DNA of 64,000 bases, from the NCBI GenBank assembly GCA_000149265.1, contig CH003163.1, positions 287,656-351,655 on the forward strand, written 5' to 3'. Source of the stretch: Ciona savignyi. Taxonomy: Eukaryota; Chordata; Ascidiacea; Phlebobranchia; Cionidae. Each line of letters opens with the position of its first letter. The first letter of the stretch is position 1. The notes beneath the pieces are model-generated. The model saw only the letters and a program-made list of their open reading frames with translations. It did not search any database and was not told the origin of the DNA. Below are positions 51,317-62,891 of this stretch, one piece after another. The translations under genes were made by a program, and so were the position numbers.

Positions 51317-54300
51317 ATGAGTAAACCAACCGTAAATTACCCAAGGAACGGTAAGTATATTGTAGACGTCAATATAGCAAATCCGTGTTTTTGTCCTTAT
51401 TTAATATGTACCGGGTGTTATCTTTAGTTCCATGTAACTTCCCCTTCACACGGTTGTTAAACCGCTTTAACGAGACTGCAAGGTCCAGTATGGAAAGTAC
51501 GGCAGCTGCACACTCGAGTTTTTTTCCTGCGTCTTTTGCACACTTGGGTAATTTCACACACGCTCGCGAGCTGGCAGTATAAACATCGTATAATTTCAAA
51601 AAAACTTGTAAACCTACCTCTGGACCTCGGGTAATTTACTTTCCATACATTTTTAGTTATGTAGATAGATATGTTAGCTGACGGACACGAAAGATTGAGG
51701 ATAGAATAATGTGTTTTTAAGATTTTGGTAAAACAGTTATGAAAAGGAGTTTGTGTGCACACTTGAAGTGTGCATTCTTGGACGTTTGCACACTGCACAC
51801 TTAAATATTTGGCGCGTGCACACTCGAGATCTCGGCGAAAATTGACGTACTTTTCATACGGGCGCAAGGTCAAACACTTCCTGGACTTCCTATTTCTCAC
51901 ATAATGCCATGCCTCTTTGTTTTCAAACATGAATAATATCTAACAGTTTAGAACCGTGGCTCCTGCAGTAAACATGCAGAGAAGCCGAGTTCAGTGTTTA
52001 TTAAGTCGTGCCCGCATTTAATGACTTAATCATGAATGCGTGTTTCATTGTATCTGCATTTGGTCAACAATAAAAGAACCTTCCGTGATGGAGTCTGGAT
52101 TGCGAGAGTAACAAGTTAGTACAGGTAGCAACAAAAGACCCAAACAAACCTATCAAAACGCTACATCAACTACTTTAAAATTCAAAATGTATTTTTTATT
52201 TATAAAAAAAACAGTATAGCTTTTAAAAATGATAGTAATGGGCTAGTCTAAGTCGCCTTTTCAAGAGTGGTTCTTAAGTATTTACCCAAAGATGTACAAG
52301 CGGTAAATTATTACCAGTACCGGTACTGAACCAAATGGAAAGTTTATAGGGTAACACTAATAGGAGGGAAAGCATAGCAGGCTTAACATACAATATATAT
52401 AACATACCGATTAGTAGCTGAATGGTGATTCTGCATGCATAAACTGGTATGATAAGTATAAGAAGAACAATTTCAACAAAAAAAGTGATTCGTATATGAC
52501 AAAGGGTTAAGTTCACTTGCAGGGGTGCCTCTAATTACTACAGGACCACTTGGAGCGCTTGGATCGCTTGGATCACTTAGATTGCTATGGAAAGTAATTC
52601 TAACCCTGTTCCAAACAGTAATCTCAACCCCAAATCTAACTTTAACCCCAACCCTAACATTAATATTATGGCTTTTGTAATTACGAATTATAGTAAGCGA
52701 TCCAAGCGCTCCAAGCGATTCAAGCGCTCCATGCGATCCAAGCGGTCCTGTAGTATATAGAGGTACCACACTTGAAGTGGCACGCTTCAAAATATTTTCT
52801 GTATTTATGTTCGTTATACTTATATTAAACCATCCGTAAGAAATATTAAATCATTTTGTTTCGTTTAGGGTCATATCCAGACCAAAGACGTCGCCGGAAG
52901 CAAAATGATGTGTGTTGTGATTTTAATTCAAGCTACGCTAAATCCCTACAGGGAATCTGCAAGGCAATTTCAATGGTAAGAAGTGTTAGTTGTCCATATG
53001 TTGCCTAGGTTTTTAGGGGTAACTAAATAAGTGTGAATGCCAATATATATATATATAATTATATATTTTATGATATGTGCTAAATATCAAATATACTGGT
53101 ACCTTTTATTGTTAATCAGTTTTTTTTTTTTTNNNNNNNNNNNNNNNNNNNNNNNNNNNNNNNNNNNNNNNNNNNNNNNNNNNNNNNNNNNNNNNNNNNN
53201 NNNNNNNNNNNNNNNNNNNNNNNNNNNNNNNNCAAAATTGAACAAAAAAATGTTTTCCATATCAGTAAACAACTTTAAAAAAATGTACTTCTTTCAGATC
53301 GTTGGATTATTGGTAATTATAATCATCGGTGTGTCTCCGTATTTCCGCACAATATTCGTGATCGGGGGAGTAACATGGCCTTTCCATATTGTGATGCTCT
53401 TCACTGTGTGCGTGTGGCTTGCAACAATGTTTGTGTACTTTTTTTTTCTAAGTGGCCAGCATCTTCAGTACCCCCACGTTCCCTGGCCTAAATGGGTAAG
53501 CAATTCTCTGATTTGTTTATTTAGATTTAGTGGTCATTGTTATAGAGCTAAACTTTTAATGAGAATTGTTGTACGTTTTATCTTTCTTTAATAAGAATGG
53601 TTATATTATGCAATTAAAAACACTAGTAGTTTGAGGTATTTATCTTTCTCTTTTTGTTATAGAACGCTTTCTCAAGGTGGTTATTAGAAAAGAGTTTCCC
53701 AGAGTGTGTAATTATGGTTGTACTCCAAACCATTGTCCTTTTTATTGAGTGTGTAGTGATGGTACTGTGCTTATACACTTTTTGTTTGCATTTAAATTTT
53801 ATCATCTACAAGATCTGAATATGCACTCTACCCTGTGCAAACACAGCCTTGTGGAAATATTTGACCGCAAATTTACATTGCTTTTCCCAGGAGTTCATAT
53901 TCAATGTGGTTATGAGTGGCGCTGTATTATTTGCTGCGATATTAGAAGCAGCCAATGTTTGGAGATGGGATATGTCAATGGGAATGCAGTTCAATCCCGG
54001 TTCTAGTGGCTCACCTTACAATCAACAATGTAAGCATTTTCTGATTAGTTGTTTCACTGACTAATTGTTTGTGTATTTCGATAAGCAAGGCACAATACCT
54101 TCGGCAATCAGTTTGTTTGCTGTAATTATCTGAAGCTTACAATGTTATTATCACTATCATTGCCGCTCCCATAATCTAAACACATATTCTATCCTTTTAC
54201 TCCTATTAATTTGAAATATATATCTTATTAAATATTAAATTGAATTGAGAATCATGGCTGCACTACAACTAGGGATGCACAAACTAGAATATCTTGGTAT

Positions 54301-57300
54301 TCTAGAATAGTTATTTCGAATCCAGAATATCAAATCCTATTCTATATTAAAAACCAAACTCAAGTTAAAGTGGCAAGATCGTCAAAAATGTCTGCTGCCG
54401 CTGACTACCTCTTTGGCCAGTGTGATTACATACTTAATCATAGGCGGCGACTTCAGTAAAATGTTACCGGTGCACGAAATTTTATGACGTCACAATCGGC
54501 CCTATACCTCGAACTAACTCGGATAGAACTATGATACTAACGATTTACGAAGCTAAAAGATTAAGCCAGGAGTTTAAGTGTTTAACTACCTTCCCCGCTG
54601 AAATATTGCATGGTCGTTAATACGCAGCTCAGCGTCAACAATACGGAAAGAATATACCAAATATTTATGTGTCTGCGAGGGCTGTGCAAGAACCCAGATT
54701 ATTATAACGGTTAACTGATAAAAGAAAAAAACCGTTAACCGATGTTAGCCTACTGTTCTCTCTAGCTATACTTAGTAAAAAGCAATAAACACCGCTGGAA
54801 AAGCGACGCTGCGGTTAGACGATTTAATGTGATAATTATTTAAATGCGCAGGGAATTTTTTGCGTAATTATAAAACATACATTGTGGCGAGGGCGGAAGT
54901 CGGCGCCCATACTTATAATATCCATTGTAATCAACGCTGCTGCAATATGTACAATGGAAATAAAAAGGAACTCCATGCAATTATAGTTTCTTAATGTGCA
55001 ATGTATATTATTTCGAATCCAAATATTCGAAATAAACGTAATATTTGCTACGGGATTCGAAATCCTACGGGATTCGAATCCAGAAGATTCGATATTCTAG
55101 TTTGTGCATCCCTAACTACAACTTAAATATTGTCAACGATAGTTGTGGCACTTGGTAGCTCCCAGAAAACAGCCGGTGCAAGGTTCTCGACTGTTGATTG
55201 TCTAACAATCAATCCTGTGTCATGCTTTTTTACTGCACAATGTTGATTTGGAATCACTTCCATCATATTGCCGCAATAACCAACTTTATAGTATATAACC
55301 CCAACCCTTGAGTGAGTGCATAATTATATGGTTAACTGGTATTTAATACACAAAAACATGTGTACTGTATAGGTATGTAAAAATCAATAGCAATAATTAT
55401 AACTGTGGACAACCATTAAAATTTAACTTATTTGTCAATGCTTTAAAATCTATTGCACCATGCAAAATCATGTTGTGTCCCACAGTAAGCGGGTTGGGTT
55501 ATCAACAAGGGATGACAATGACACAGTCCATCAATTTCAACTCGTACTGTACAAGATACCCGAAGGACTGCACTGATTATTTTGGGCTTCTAACCGGCCA
55601 CAACTCCTATCTTGGAAACCACATCTTCGCCACAGTAAGTCTGCTAGCTTTCTTTGTCTTCTGCATACCGGTGTGTTTAGGTTCAGAAAAAAGAGGGTAC
55701 ATCTTCATTAGGTCTGTTGCAAATTAAGCTACAAAAATGTATGACTTGCTAATTGTTGTTAATTCTTTTTTTGCTATTTGACGTTAATGCAAGGATTTAT
55801 TGGGTTAAATTAAAATACATTGTACATTATCATTTTTCTCCCTAAATAGGAAATTATTTAGTTCATTAATATAGGTATTTACTATATATATATATATATA
55901 TATATATTTAATTTATATAGGAAAAAAGGGTCATAAAAAATATTCTTGTAGGTCCTGCTGTTCCTGTTGTTGATATGTTACCTCGTGTCTACTTATTTTT
56001 CTTTCCGAACCTGGCGTGTGTTTGTGAGAGATATGGTTCGAGAAGGGGAACACCCTAAACCAACCTCGTGGGACCGATTCAAATTCAGGATCTCGGAAAT
56101 AAAAATGCCCAAGAAGACGGATATCAGTGGAAGGTGGGAGGTTTAGTACTAATTATTGGTGTAACTGAATTTTCTAAAACAAAACTTAACACAGTTAATT
56201 AGTACTTGAAACAGGGAGTCAAGAGCTGCTGGACAAAAATAGTACTGTTTAATTCACCATGTCTTAATTAGAATTAGAAAATATTAAACATCACTATTGC
56301 ACTTAACAAGATTTGAATGAATCATTTGGCATTTTCTAGTTTTATATGTGTGGAAAAGAAGGTCATTCCTTCTTTCCTTCCTTTATATTTACCCCATGGC
56401 CACCATTCACACAGGACCTGGGAATTTTGCCACTTTTAACTTAATTAACAAAAACTTAAATGTAGGATTCAATTTAGTATCAGTTAACACATTAAATAAA
56501 TGAACGGATGTTTTGTTTCCTGCCGAGTGGGAAATTCCACATTAAAGAATTTATATTCAGTCGTGATGGGTAATTTGTGAGGAAATGTTCCAGAATTTTC
56601 CGCTATATTGCCATGTGCAGCATAATCTAAAATCAGAGCGGAACCAAATTGTTTGACGTACATTTCGTACCGATAATAGTAATAGATACTATAAATATTA
56701 CTGCTATCACGATATATTGAAAACTTAGATAATTCAAATCAATTGTTTTTATAAAACAAATCAATTGTTTTTAAACTTAAAATACATAATTTTCTGTTAT
56801 GGGAATTATCTATAACGGTGGACCGGTAGTATTTTAAGTTTAATTAAGTTAAGGTATTATAGTGTATAACACAAGGTTTCATTAGTAAAATAGATAAAAG
56901 CTCACAAGAAAAACAATCTACTTGTGCTAGGTTGTTTTATTATTTATTTGTCCCAACAATCAAATAATAAGGATTTTATGTATACGATAAAACATTTAAA
57001 ATAAAATTAACTTGCGAATTTAACTGTGTTTCATTTCTGATTAATGATGACTGTTTCATGTTGCCCAATAAACTTCATTGGAGTGATGAAACGTGCCTGG
57101 CAAAAAACAGACTCGACCTTTTGAGTCAATAAGTGTCTCTGCACAGTGAAGTTGTAAACTTTGCAGTTTAAATGACTTTCTAAAAACCTCAAGCTAAAAG
57201 CAAGAATTACAATAAGTTTTAATTCAATAAAATAGTGTTTTGAAACACTTTTAATACCTTGATACAAGTATGAGTAGACAAATTTATTGCTGGTATATAC

Positions 57301-60300
57301 ATTATACATAATTACAAAAAAGTTCTTTAAATTTGTTTGTTTTTATTCTTATGCGATTAAATTTGCAATATGTTCGATGATAGTTCTTATTAATCATTGT
57401 ATCACGAATACTTACATACATTGAGTTAAAAACGTACTTAAAACTTGAGATGTACTTACCTGAGGCATTAATTTCCTGGTACTTGCCTAAATTTCCCCAC
57501 AAGTAAGACAAGTTTGGTAGGTACATTTTGGGCAGAATAGTGCACAGTTTAGAATGGTATTTTTTGCAATTGACTGTGTAGAAATGAAACAATGAAAGAA
57601 GTGGCATGTGGCGAGCTCGTAATGACACAAGTGGATCATTATACAGATATGTGGGACGAGTTCAGATTGTGGTACTAATAGGAAAATAACCGAGACTCTC
57701 AACTCCACAGTAAAATTGTGGGTGCATTCAAGCTCAATTAAAAAAAATCTTCTAATATTTTAGTAAATTAATGTCAAATCTGGTTTTTCTTTACATGATT
57801 TTGAGTCATCACCATTTTGTTGATTTAACCAAATTTCATTTTAAATTTGTCAGATTCGCAAAATTATTCCATCGAGGCGATGGCTCAAATGCCGACAACG
57901 ATGACCATGGAAATAACATAGAATTCGATGAATATCCGATGAGCGAAAAAAGTGTCAGCGTTCCAATGTCAGATCGAAGTAGTGTGGTCAAGAAGCCAGA
58001 CTATGCGAGGTAAGAATAGTCTTAACAAAGAGGTATTGTGAATTTTAAATGTTTATATATTACATATAAGTATTTTACATGTTAGTAGGGATGCACAATA
58101 TAGAATTTTGAATCTTTGAGATTCGAATCTCTAGGGATTCGAATCTTTACAAGCAATTGAATAAAAATAGTTAGGATTCGAAATTATAAACGTAAAATCA
58201 CGGCTGCGATCCATCGCGCAAGAACACGCGTGATGCCGATTATGCAGACGTCAGCGTATCGTTTCAGCAAGCGTGCGACAGTGGATAACTATGATAAGAA
58301 ACTTTTGGTGAATCGTCATTGAAGTAAATTTCTAATCTCAAAATTGTGAAATGGCTTCTTCATTCGTATGTAATACCCGTAATGCGTTTCTCCATACCGA
58401 AAGTGCATCTATCGTGCAAAAGCGTCAGAACATTTTCTAAAGCGGTAGCTCGGAAATACAACGTGCATCAAAGCACAACAACATTATCTTATCAGTTGTC
58501 CCATACACGTGCATCGTGAACAGACACGCTTAAAACGAACGCACGCACAAAGAAAGTAGGTCACGTTTACCACGCTGTAATCACGTGAGTTTATCGCACC
58601 TTTAAATATGACGCAATTATTCCAAAGGGGGAAGAGTTATTTACAGACTAAACACTTTAGTATTTGCAATATATATTTCACTTAAACAACTATGTTTTCA
58701 ATTAACACAATGAATGATATCCTATTAGTTCAATTATTTAGTTAGGTGATTTTGCAGTAATTAATTTATTATACTTTTACCTAGGTATAACTGTGTTAAA
58801 TAGTAAATTAATGTGTAATTGTGCAAGGGCAATAACAGCTAGTCTTGATACCAAACTGGGAAAATAAAAATTGTCTGGTGTTTGGGAGCATTTTTCTCAG
58901 CCATTCATTGCAATAAAAACCTACTAGACTATTATCCTCTCTCATGGCAGATAGTGTTTAGAGATGTTACATATGATTAAAAAAATATGTAATGGTAAAA
59001 TATTGTTTGACTACGTAAATTGCTCTCATTACAGTTAAAAAGCATATGGCTAAGTCACTATAAATGAGAAAATATATTCACAGCATAGCAAATTGAAATA
59101 CATGGTAAAACATTATAGAATAGGATTCGAAATTCTAGATTCAAAATATATTATTCTAGAATATTCTAGAATACCAAACTATCCTATATTGTGCATCCCT
59201 ACATGTTAGTATTACATATTAAGATGTTAGTTTTTTTTTATGTAATACATACCTTTTCAAGTGTTCATAGTATAAGTAACACTAGAGACTATGTATTTAG
59301 CGCTTTTAACAACCTTTTACGATATTCTAAAATTATATTTTTTCCACACTTTTTGTAATCATTAGTTTATTTTATCTTATTTTGTTGCAATGTCAATATT
59401 TACCATAAATCAATTAGAAAGTTATACCAAGATATATATCTATGTCACCTACACAGGCATTTGTAGCCTATGTTACATCTCACAATAAAATAAAACAAAT
59501 CGATAAGAGCTGTATTGGTGGGGGAACTGGGCTGGATTGGCAGTGTTACCGAAATCAACTTTTTTTTGTGAATCTATGCTTTTTTTGTCAATCTATTTTT
59601 GTGAATCTATGCGGCAATGACCTTACCCCCACTCCATGCTTTAACTGTTTCCTCACATTCATCCAGCTCATCACGGAGTAGCGGCCACAAATCAAGGTCA
59701 TCCCACCACACTGCAAGCAGCGAGCGGAGATCAAGATCTTCCTCGAATCCGAGGAGCCACAAGGATGGTAGGAGCAGTCATCACGGGTCTTCACGCGATG
59801 ACCGTGGATCTTCTCGTGATCATGGCTCTTCACGAAGAGGAGAAGGAAGACACTCAGATGAAAGGTAGATGTGTGACAGTAAACGATAAATATCTACATC
59901 TGCAGAAATCTGTGCTATTTTCCAGAAATGTGCATTATATGTTTTGTAAAGTATTCTGTTTTCGAGAGAACAATAAATGTTATTTATGGCTTATCCACCT
60001 AATTTAAAGGAATTTATTATCAACAAATCATCAGATACAAAAATATTGACATTTGTATTAATGAGGTATTTGACATTTCAAAGCAAAATATCATTTAAAT
60101 ATGACAAAGCAAAGGATCCATTAATTATGACATAGTAATAAAGCAGTTTGTCTTCTGGTACATATTATAGAAGTTTTTTTCAACTTTTATGAATTTTCGG
60201 CATAACCCTCCACAGATCACATCGCTCAGGCTCCGAACCGAGATCCAATGGTCGAAGACGGAGTGATAAGGGATCCACCAAGAAACCACCAAAGGATCGA

Positions 60301-62891
60301 ATTATAGAGGATGAACGACTGGTAAGGAAACTAGACTTTTTTTAATATCTATTCGTCACTTTGTTAATAAAGGGTTTAATTAATACTTTAACTACTGTAG
60401 ATCGATGGTAACTTTGTTATAGTAAAATATTTTATGAGTTTACCCATGTTAATACAGATATAGATTGTTGCAAAACCTGTCATTGTTATAAATCACCAAA
60501 CACACATGCTTCCCAATTTCAACCTGAAACATCTAAACGTGATCCATTTAATGTATTTGCATTTCTGTAAAACTTGAACAAGTCTTTTGTGTATAAATAA
60601 ACCGTGATTGTGAGATCACTTCGTGTAATAAATTGACATATTTGTCACTAAACTCTTGTTCTTTTTACACATGCTATAATTTGAATGTCTGTACGTGCTC
60701 TGTTTATTGACTTTGCGTGTGAGAGTGTACATATTTATGTACATTAAACTCTAATTAACCTAAATTGGCTGCTAACGTCGTTACTAAGGCCATTTCTCCC
60801 AATATTTAATGACAACTCGTGATTGATGTGTATTATACTGGTAACATTTAAAGCTTTAAAGCATTTCAGACATCATGACTGTTTTGGTTATAAATTTACA
60901 AGGAAGATAATAAAATTGCCTAAGGCAGCAACTTAAATGGAATGTTCATAAGCAGTTTCTTTAATTGAGTACTTAATCCTGGCCCAATTCCATGTTGAAA
61001 TTTATTTGACAGTTCATCTTCATTATACATCCTCTATATTGGGAAGTATTAGTTTGGTCATTGTAATATATAAAACAATGTGATAAAAATCATTAGATTT
61101 GTAAATACAAACTAGTATCAAACACTGTACCTTATGTCTAACCACCCAATACTTGTTAAAAGTTGTGGTTAAAGCAAATTTTAAATGATTTGTATTTTCT
61201 TTCGGAAAAATAAAAGTACCTGCAAATTAGACAATTACATAAGAAAGTCTTTATAGGCCTATATAATGTCTTGTATTTCAGTATAAATTAGTATCATTCC
61301 ACGTTTTTTCTTTATTGTTATACGTTTAAATATTGACTTAACTGAGCAAACCTAATGAAATATAAACTCCAACTCAGAATAACCCAACCTATCTGAGCAA
61401 GCATTCGAAACATTCGCCATTTGGAAATGTAAACATTGGTGTGTCTTGTCATGCTCTGTTGGTTCAATTATTATGTCATAAGGGCGTGTTTAGCAAGTAC
61501 GGAGCTGAAGTTCCTTTAAGTTAACAAAGCAATTTTCATTTTAATTTTGGAAACTTTGTGTCATTGTGTTTATGAATGTCATCTGATATTTAATGATCAA
61601 TCAATTGTCCGCAGTTTCCAACCTGACTAATAAATAAGTATGGAACAATTAATTTTTATACCTTTAGATATTACCGGGTAAAACAGCAGCAAAATAAGCC
61701 AAAGATTAAATTCGTTTTTTATACTAGTTTTGAATTACACTTTTACACAGGCGATTTCTAATGAAATTTACTGCACTATAGTACATTTCCTTAATTTTAT
61801 ACCATAGGTTATATTTTAAATTATCCTAAATTTTAAAAAAAAATGCAGCAAAATAAGTAAAAGGTTAAATTTGTTTTTTATGACTTTAGTTTGTAAATTT
61901 GACTTCTACACATGGGATTTCTGATGAAATTTACTTTACTACACACTTGTACATGCCCCTATTAAACTCCAAACCTTAGATTATATTGTATATTAGCTGA
62001 AATTTATCTTTGTATTATGTTGTGAATTAAATACAATAGTTCTGTAATATTATAATCAAGAGATTTCAACATTCACTTTGTTTGGTTTGTGGTTTTAATG
62101 TGCAACTTACAGCAATAAACTGTATCAACAGTCAACACAGCGCAATAGCTTGTTAGTTAATCATACAAGAACCTTGTTCATATTATCATGTTAGCTTAAA
62201 CATAAACCAAACTTTCCAAAGCTAAGTTGTTTACTGGTAAAGTTCCATTTAAATACCTTTCTCATTACGTACTATCAACTACATTCCGTTACTTTTCTTT
62301 CTTGATATCTGTTACGTTTAAATTGTTTCAATTCAAATTTTACACTTTATAGTCCTGACATTTTCCATATAAAGTTCCCTGAGCATATGCATCTTTTTCA
62401 TGGATTGTTCAAATTAGTACATTAATCACAGTGGAAGCTAGTTCATTATCTTAGTATAAACAAAACACAGGAGTTGTGCAATATAAACTAATAAAATTGA
62501 ATTAATAAAAACTTATCAAATGTATGGCACAAAACCCACCCAAAAATTCTTTTTTAATCATAATGACTTAAAAATGCTAGAATAACAACAACACAGCCAA
62601 ACTAAACCATTATTTTTATACAGTATATGTGACTCTACTTTGTAATACATAATTATTTCTACAACCGCAGAAGCATTTGTATGGTTGGGGTTGAATATGT
62701 AATTTTTTAAAAATAAAATCAAACAGTTCCCTAAAAGTTGCAACCAGCAACTGCTTGTTACACAAACTAACACTGATACTTCCACAATATGTTTAAAACT
62801 GTTATTATGTGTTTCTTAGATTGTGGAGCTGCCACCGAGTGAGCCAGAGAGCTCCCAGCCTTTAGATCCAGTTGCATCAATGGTTGTATGA
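51317..62891 (+). CDS. Four-pass MARVEL-like membrane protein with Arg/Ser-rich tail
   Basis: 446 residues in ten exons: 51317-51350, 52869-52975, 53298-53495, 53891-54029, 55486-55634, 55952-56133, 57854-58009, 59667-59864, 60216-60321 and 62820-62891. All borders are GT/AG and phases match throughout. Hydrophobic segments lie at about 48-69, 74-98, 114-137 and 206-228. A short basic N-terminus (DQRRRRKQ) sits before the first segment and a loop with two cysteines (C181, C188) between the third and fourth. The segment lengths and the PHVPWPKW-EFIFNVVMSG join before the third helix resemble MARVEL proteins (CMTM, plasmolipin, MAL), which organise membrane microdomains and traffic. The cytoplasmic tail of about 215 residues is far longer than in CMTM proteins and is Arg/Ser-rich. 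Subfamily not assigned. AATAAA signals follow at 62939, 62988 and 63557. Confidence 0.85.
51486..51863. mobile_element. 378-bp hAT-like MITE (copy 2)
   Basis: Same family and exact length as 14807-15184. Perfect 8-bp target duplication GCAAGGTC at 51478-51485 and 51864-51871. Starts CAGTATGGAAAGTAC, ends GTACTTTTCATACGGGC. Lies in intron 1 of the MARVEL-like gene. The longish minus-strand open frame it carries is also partly open in copy 1, but it runs into unrelated flanking sequence and is not a gene. Confidence 0.9.
52523..52768. mobile_element. Inverted-repeat element with GCGCTTGGATC subterminal repeats
   Basis: Long imperfect inverted repeats of about 60 bp: GGTGCCTCTA...CTACAGGACC on the left, GGTCCTGTAG...TAGAGGTACC on the right. 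Inside each lie two to four GATCC/GCTCC-AAGCG units. The flanks CACTTGCAG and CACTTGAAG match at 8 of 9, so the target duplication is 8 or 9 bp and the superfamily is open (hAT or MULE-like). The middle is a run of degenerate C-strand telomere-like AACCCTAAC/AACCCC units. Confidence 0.75.
52869..54029 (+). CDS. Exons 2-4 of the MARVEL-like gene: first three membrane helices
   Basis: Exon 2 (52869-52975) gives the cytoplasmic N-terminus with a CC pair. Exon 3 (53298-53495) gives helices 1 and 2 and the loop ending PWPKW. Exon 4 (53891-54029) gives helix 3 and the start of the outer loop. Exons 3 and 4 are both phase 0 at their junction, so they join directly. Intron 2 holds the assembly gap; no coding phase is lost across it (exon 2 ends and exon 3 starts in phase 0), although an exon hidden in the gap cannot be excluded. 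Confidence 0.85.
53133..53232. other. Assembly gap of 100 N
   Basis: Exactly 100 N immediately after a T homopolymer and close to an AT microsatellite-like stretch (53043-53065). A placeholder of conventional size, so the true length is unknown. It lies in an intron of the MARVEL-like gene. Confidence 0.98.
54270..55114. mobile_element. 845-bp non-autonomous hAT element
   Basis: Perfect 24-bp terminal inverted repeats beginning TAGGGATGCACAAACTAG and a perfect 8-bp target duplication ACTACAAC (54262-54269, 55115-55122). The ends are rich in ATTCGAATCC/GATTCGAAAT motifs. No transposase frame. Located in the MARVEL-like gene intron between exons 4 and 5. Confidence 0.93.
55486..56133 (+). CDS. 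Exons 5-6 of the MARVEL-like gene: outer loop, fourth helix, juxtamembrane
   Basis: Exon 55486-55634 encodes the Gln/Met-rich outer loop with C181 and C188, a likely disulfide, and ends just inside helix 4. Exon 55952-56133 encodes the VLLFLLLICYLVSTYF helix core, an Arg/Trp boundary (FRTWRVFVRD) and a basic juxtamembrane segment. The helix is split by an intron in phase 0. Confidence 0.85.
55883..55908. repeat. TA dinucleotide microsatellite
   Basis: About thirteen TA units in the intron between exons 5 and 6. Confidence 0.9.
57854..62891 (+). CDS. Exons 7-10 of the MARVEL-like gene: acidic then Arg/Ser-rich cytoplasmic tail
   Basis: Exon 7 (57854-58009) is acidic and Ser-rich (NADNDDHGNN, IEFDEYPMSEK). 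Exons 8 (59667-59864) and 9 (60216-60321) are Ser/Arg/His-rich with many RSS, SRSS and SSRD units and a basic KKPPKDR end. Exon 10 (62820-62891) is short, with acidic/proline residues, ending SMVV before TGA. The consistent phase 2-2-2-0 chain supports all four exons being real. The tail is probably disordered and phosphorylated (inference). Confidence 0.82.
58086..59201. mobile_element. 1,116-bp non-autonomous hAT element
   Basis: Terminal inverted repeats begin TAGGGATGCACAATATAG (18 bp perfect), with a perfect 8-bp target duplication CATGTTAG (58078-58085, 59202-59209). The interior shares the GATTCGAAT-rich ends of the element at 54270 but is otherwise different. No transposase frame. In the intron between exons 7 and 8. 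Confidence 0.93.
61681..61985. repeat. Diverged tandem duplication, period about 160 bp
   Basis: Two units share GCAGCAAAATAAG, TTAAATT(C/T)GTTTTTTAT, GGCGATTTCTAATGAAATTTACT-like and a CCATAGGTTATATT / CCTTAGATTATATT end. It lies in the last intron of the MARVEL-like gene. Confidence 0.7.

Noticed and set aside
53663..53760. An AG-preceded open stretch with a hydrophobic run, a candidate extra exon of the MARVEL-like gene.
   Set aside because: Exon 53298-53495 and exon 53891-54029 already join in phase 0 and give the expected MARVEL-type approach to helix 3; inserting this segment would add a fifth hydrophobic helix between them. It could be an alternative exon, but nothing supports it.
57031..57708. 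Overlapping minus-strand frames in the MARVEL-like gene intron.
   Set aside because: Low-complexity, AT-driven frames without splice sites or domain patterns.
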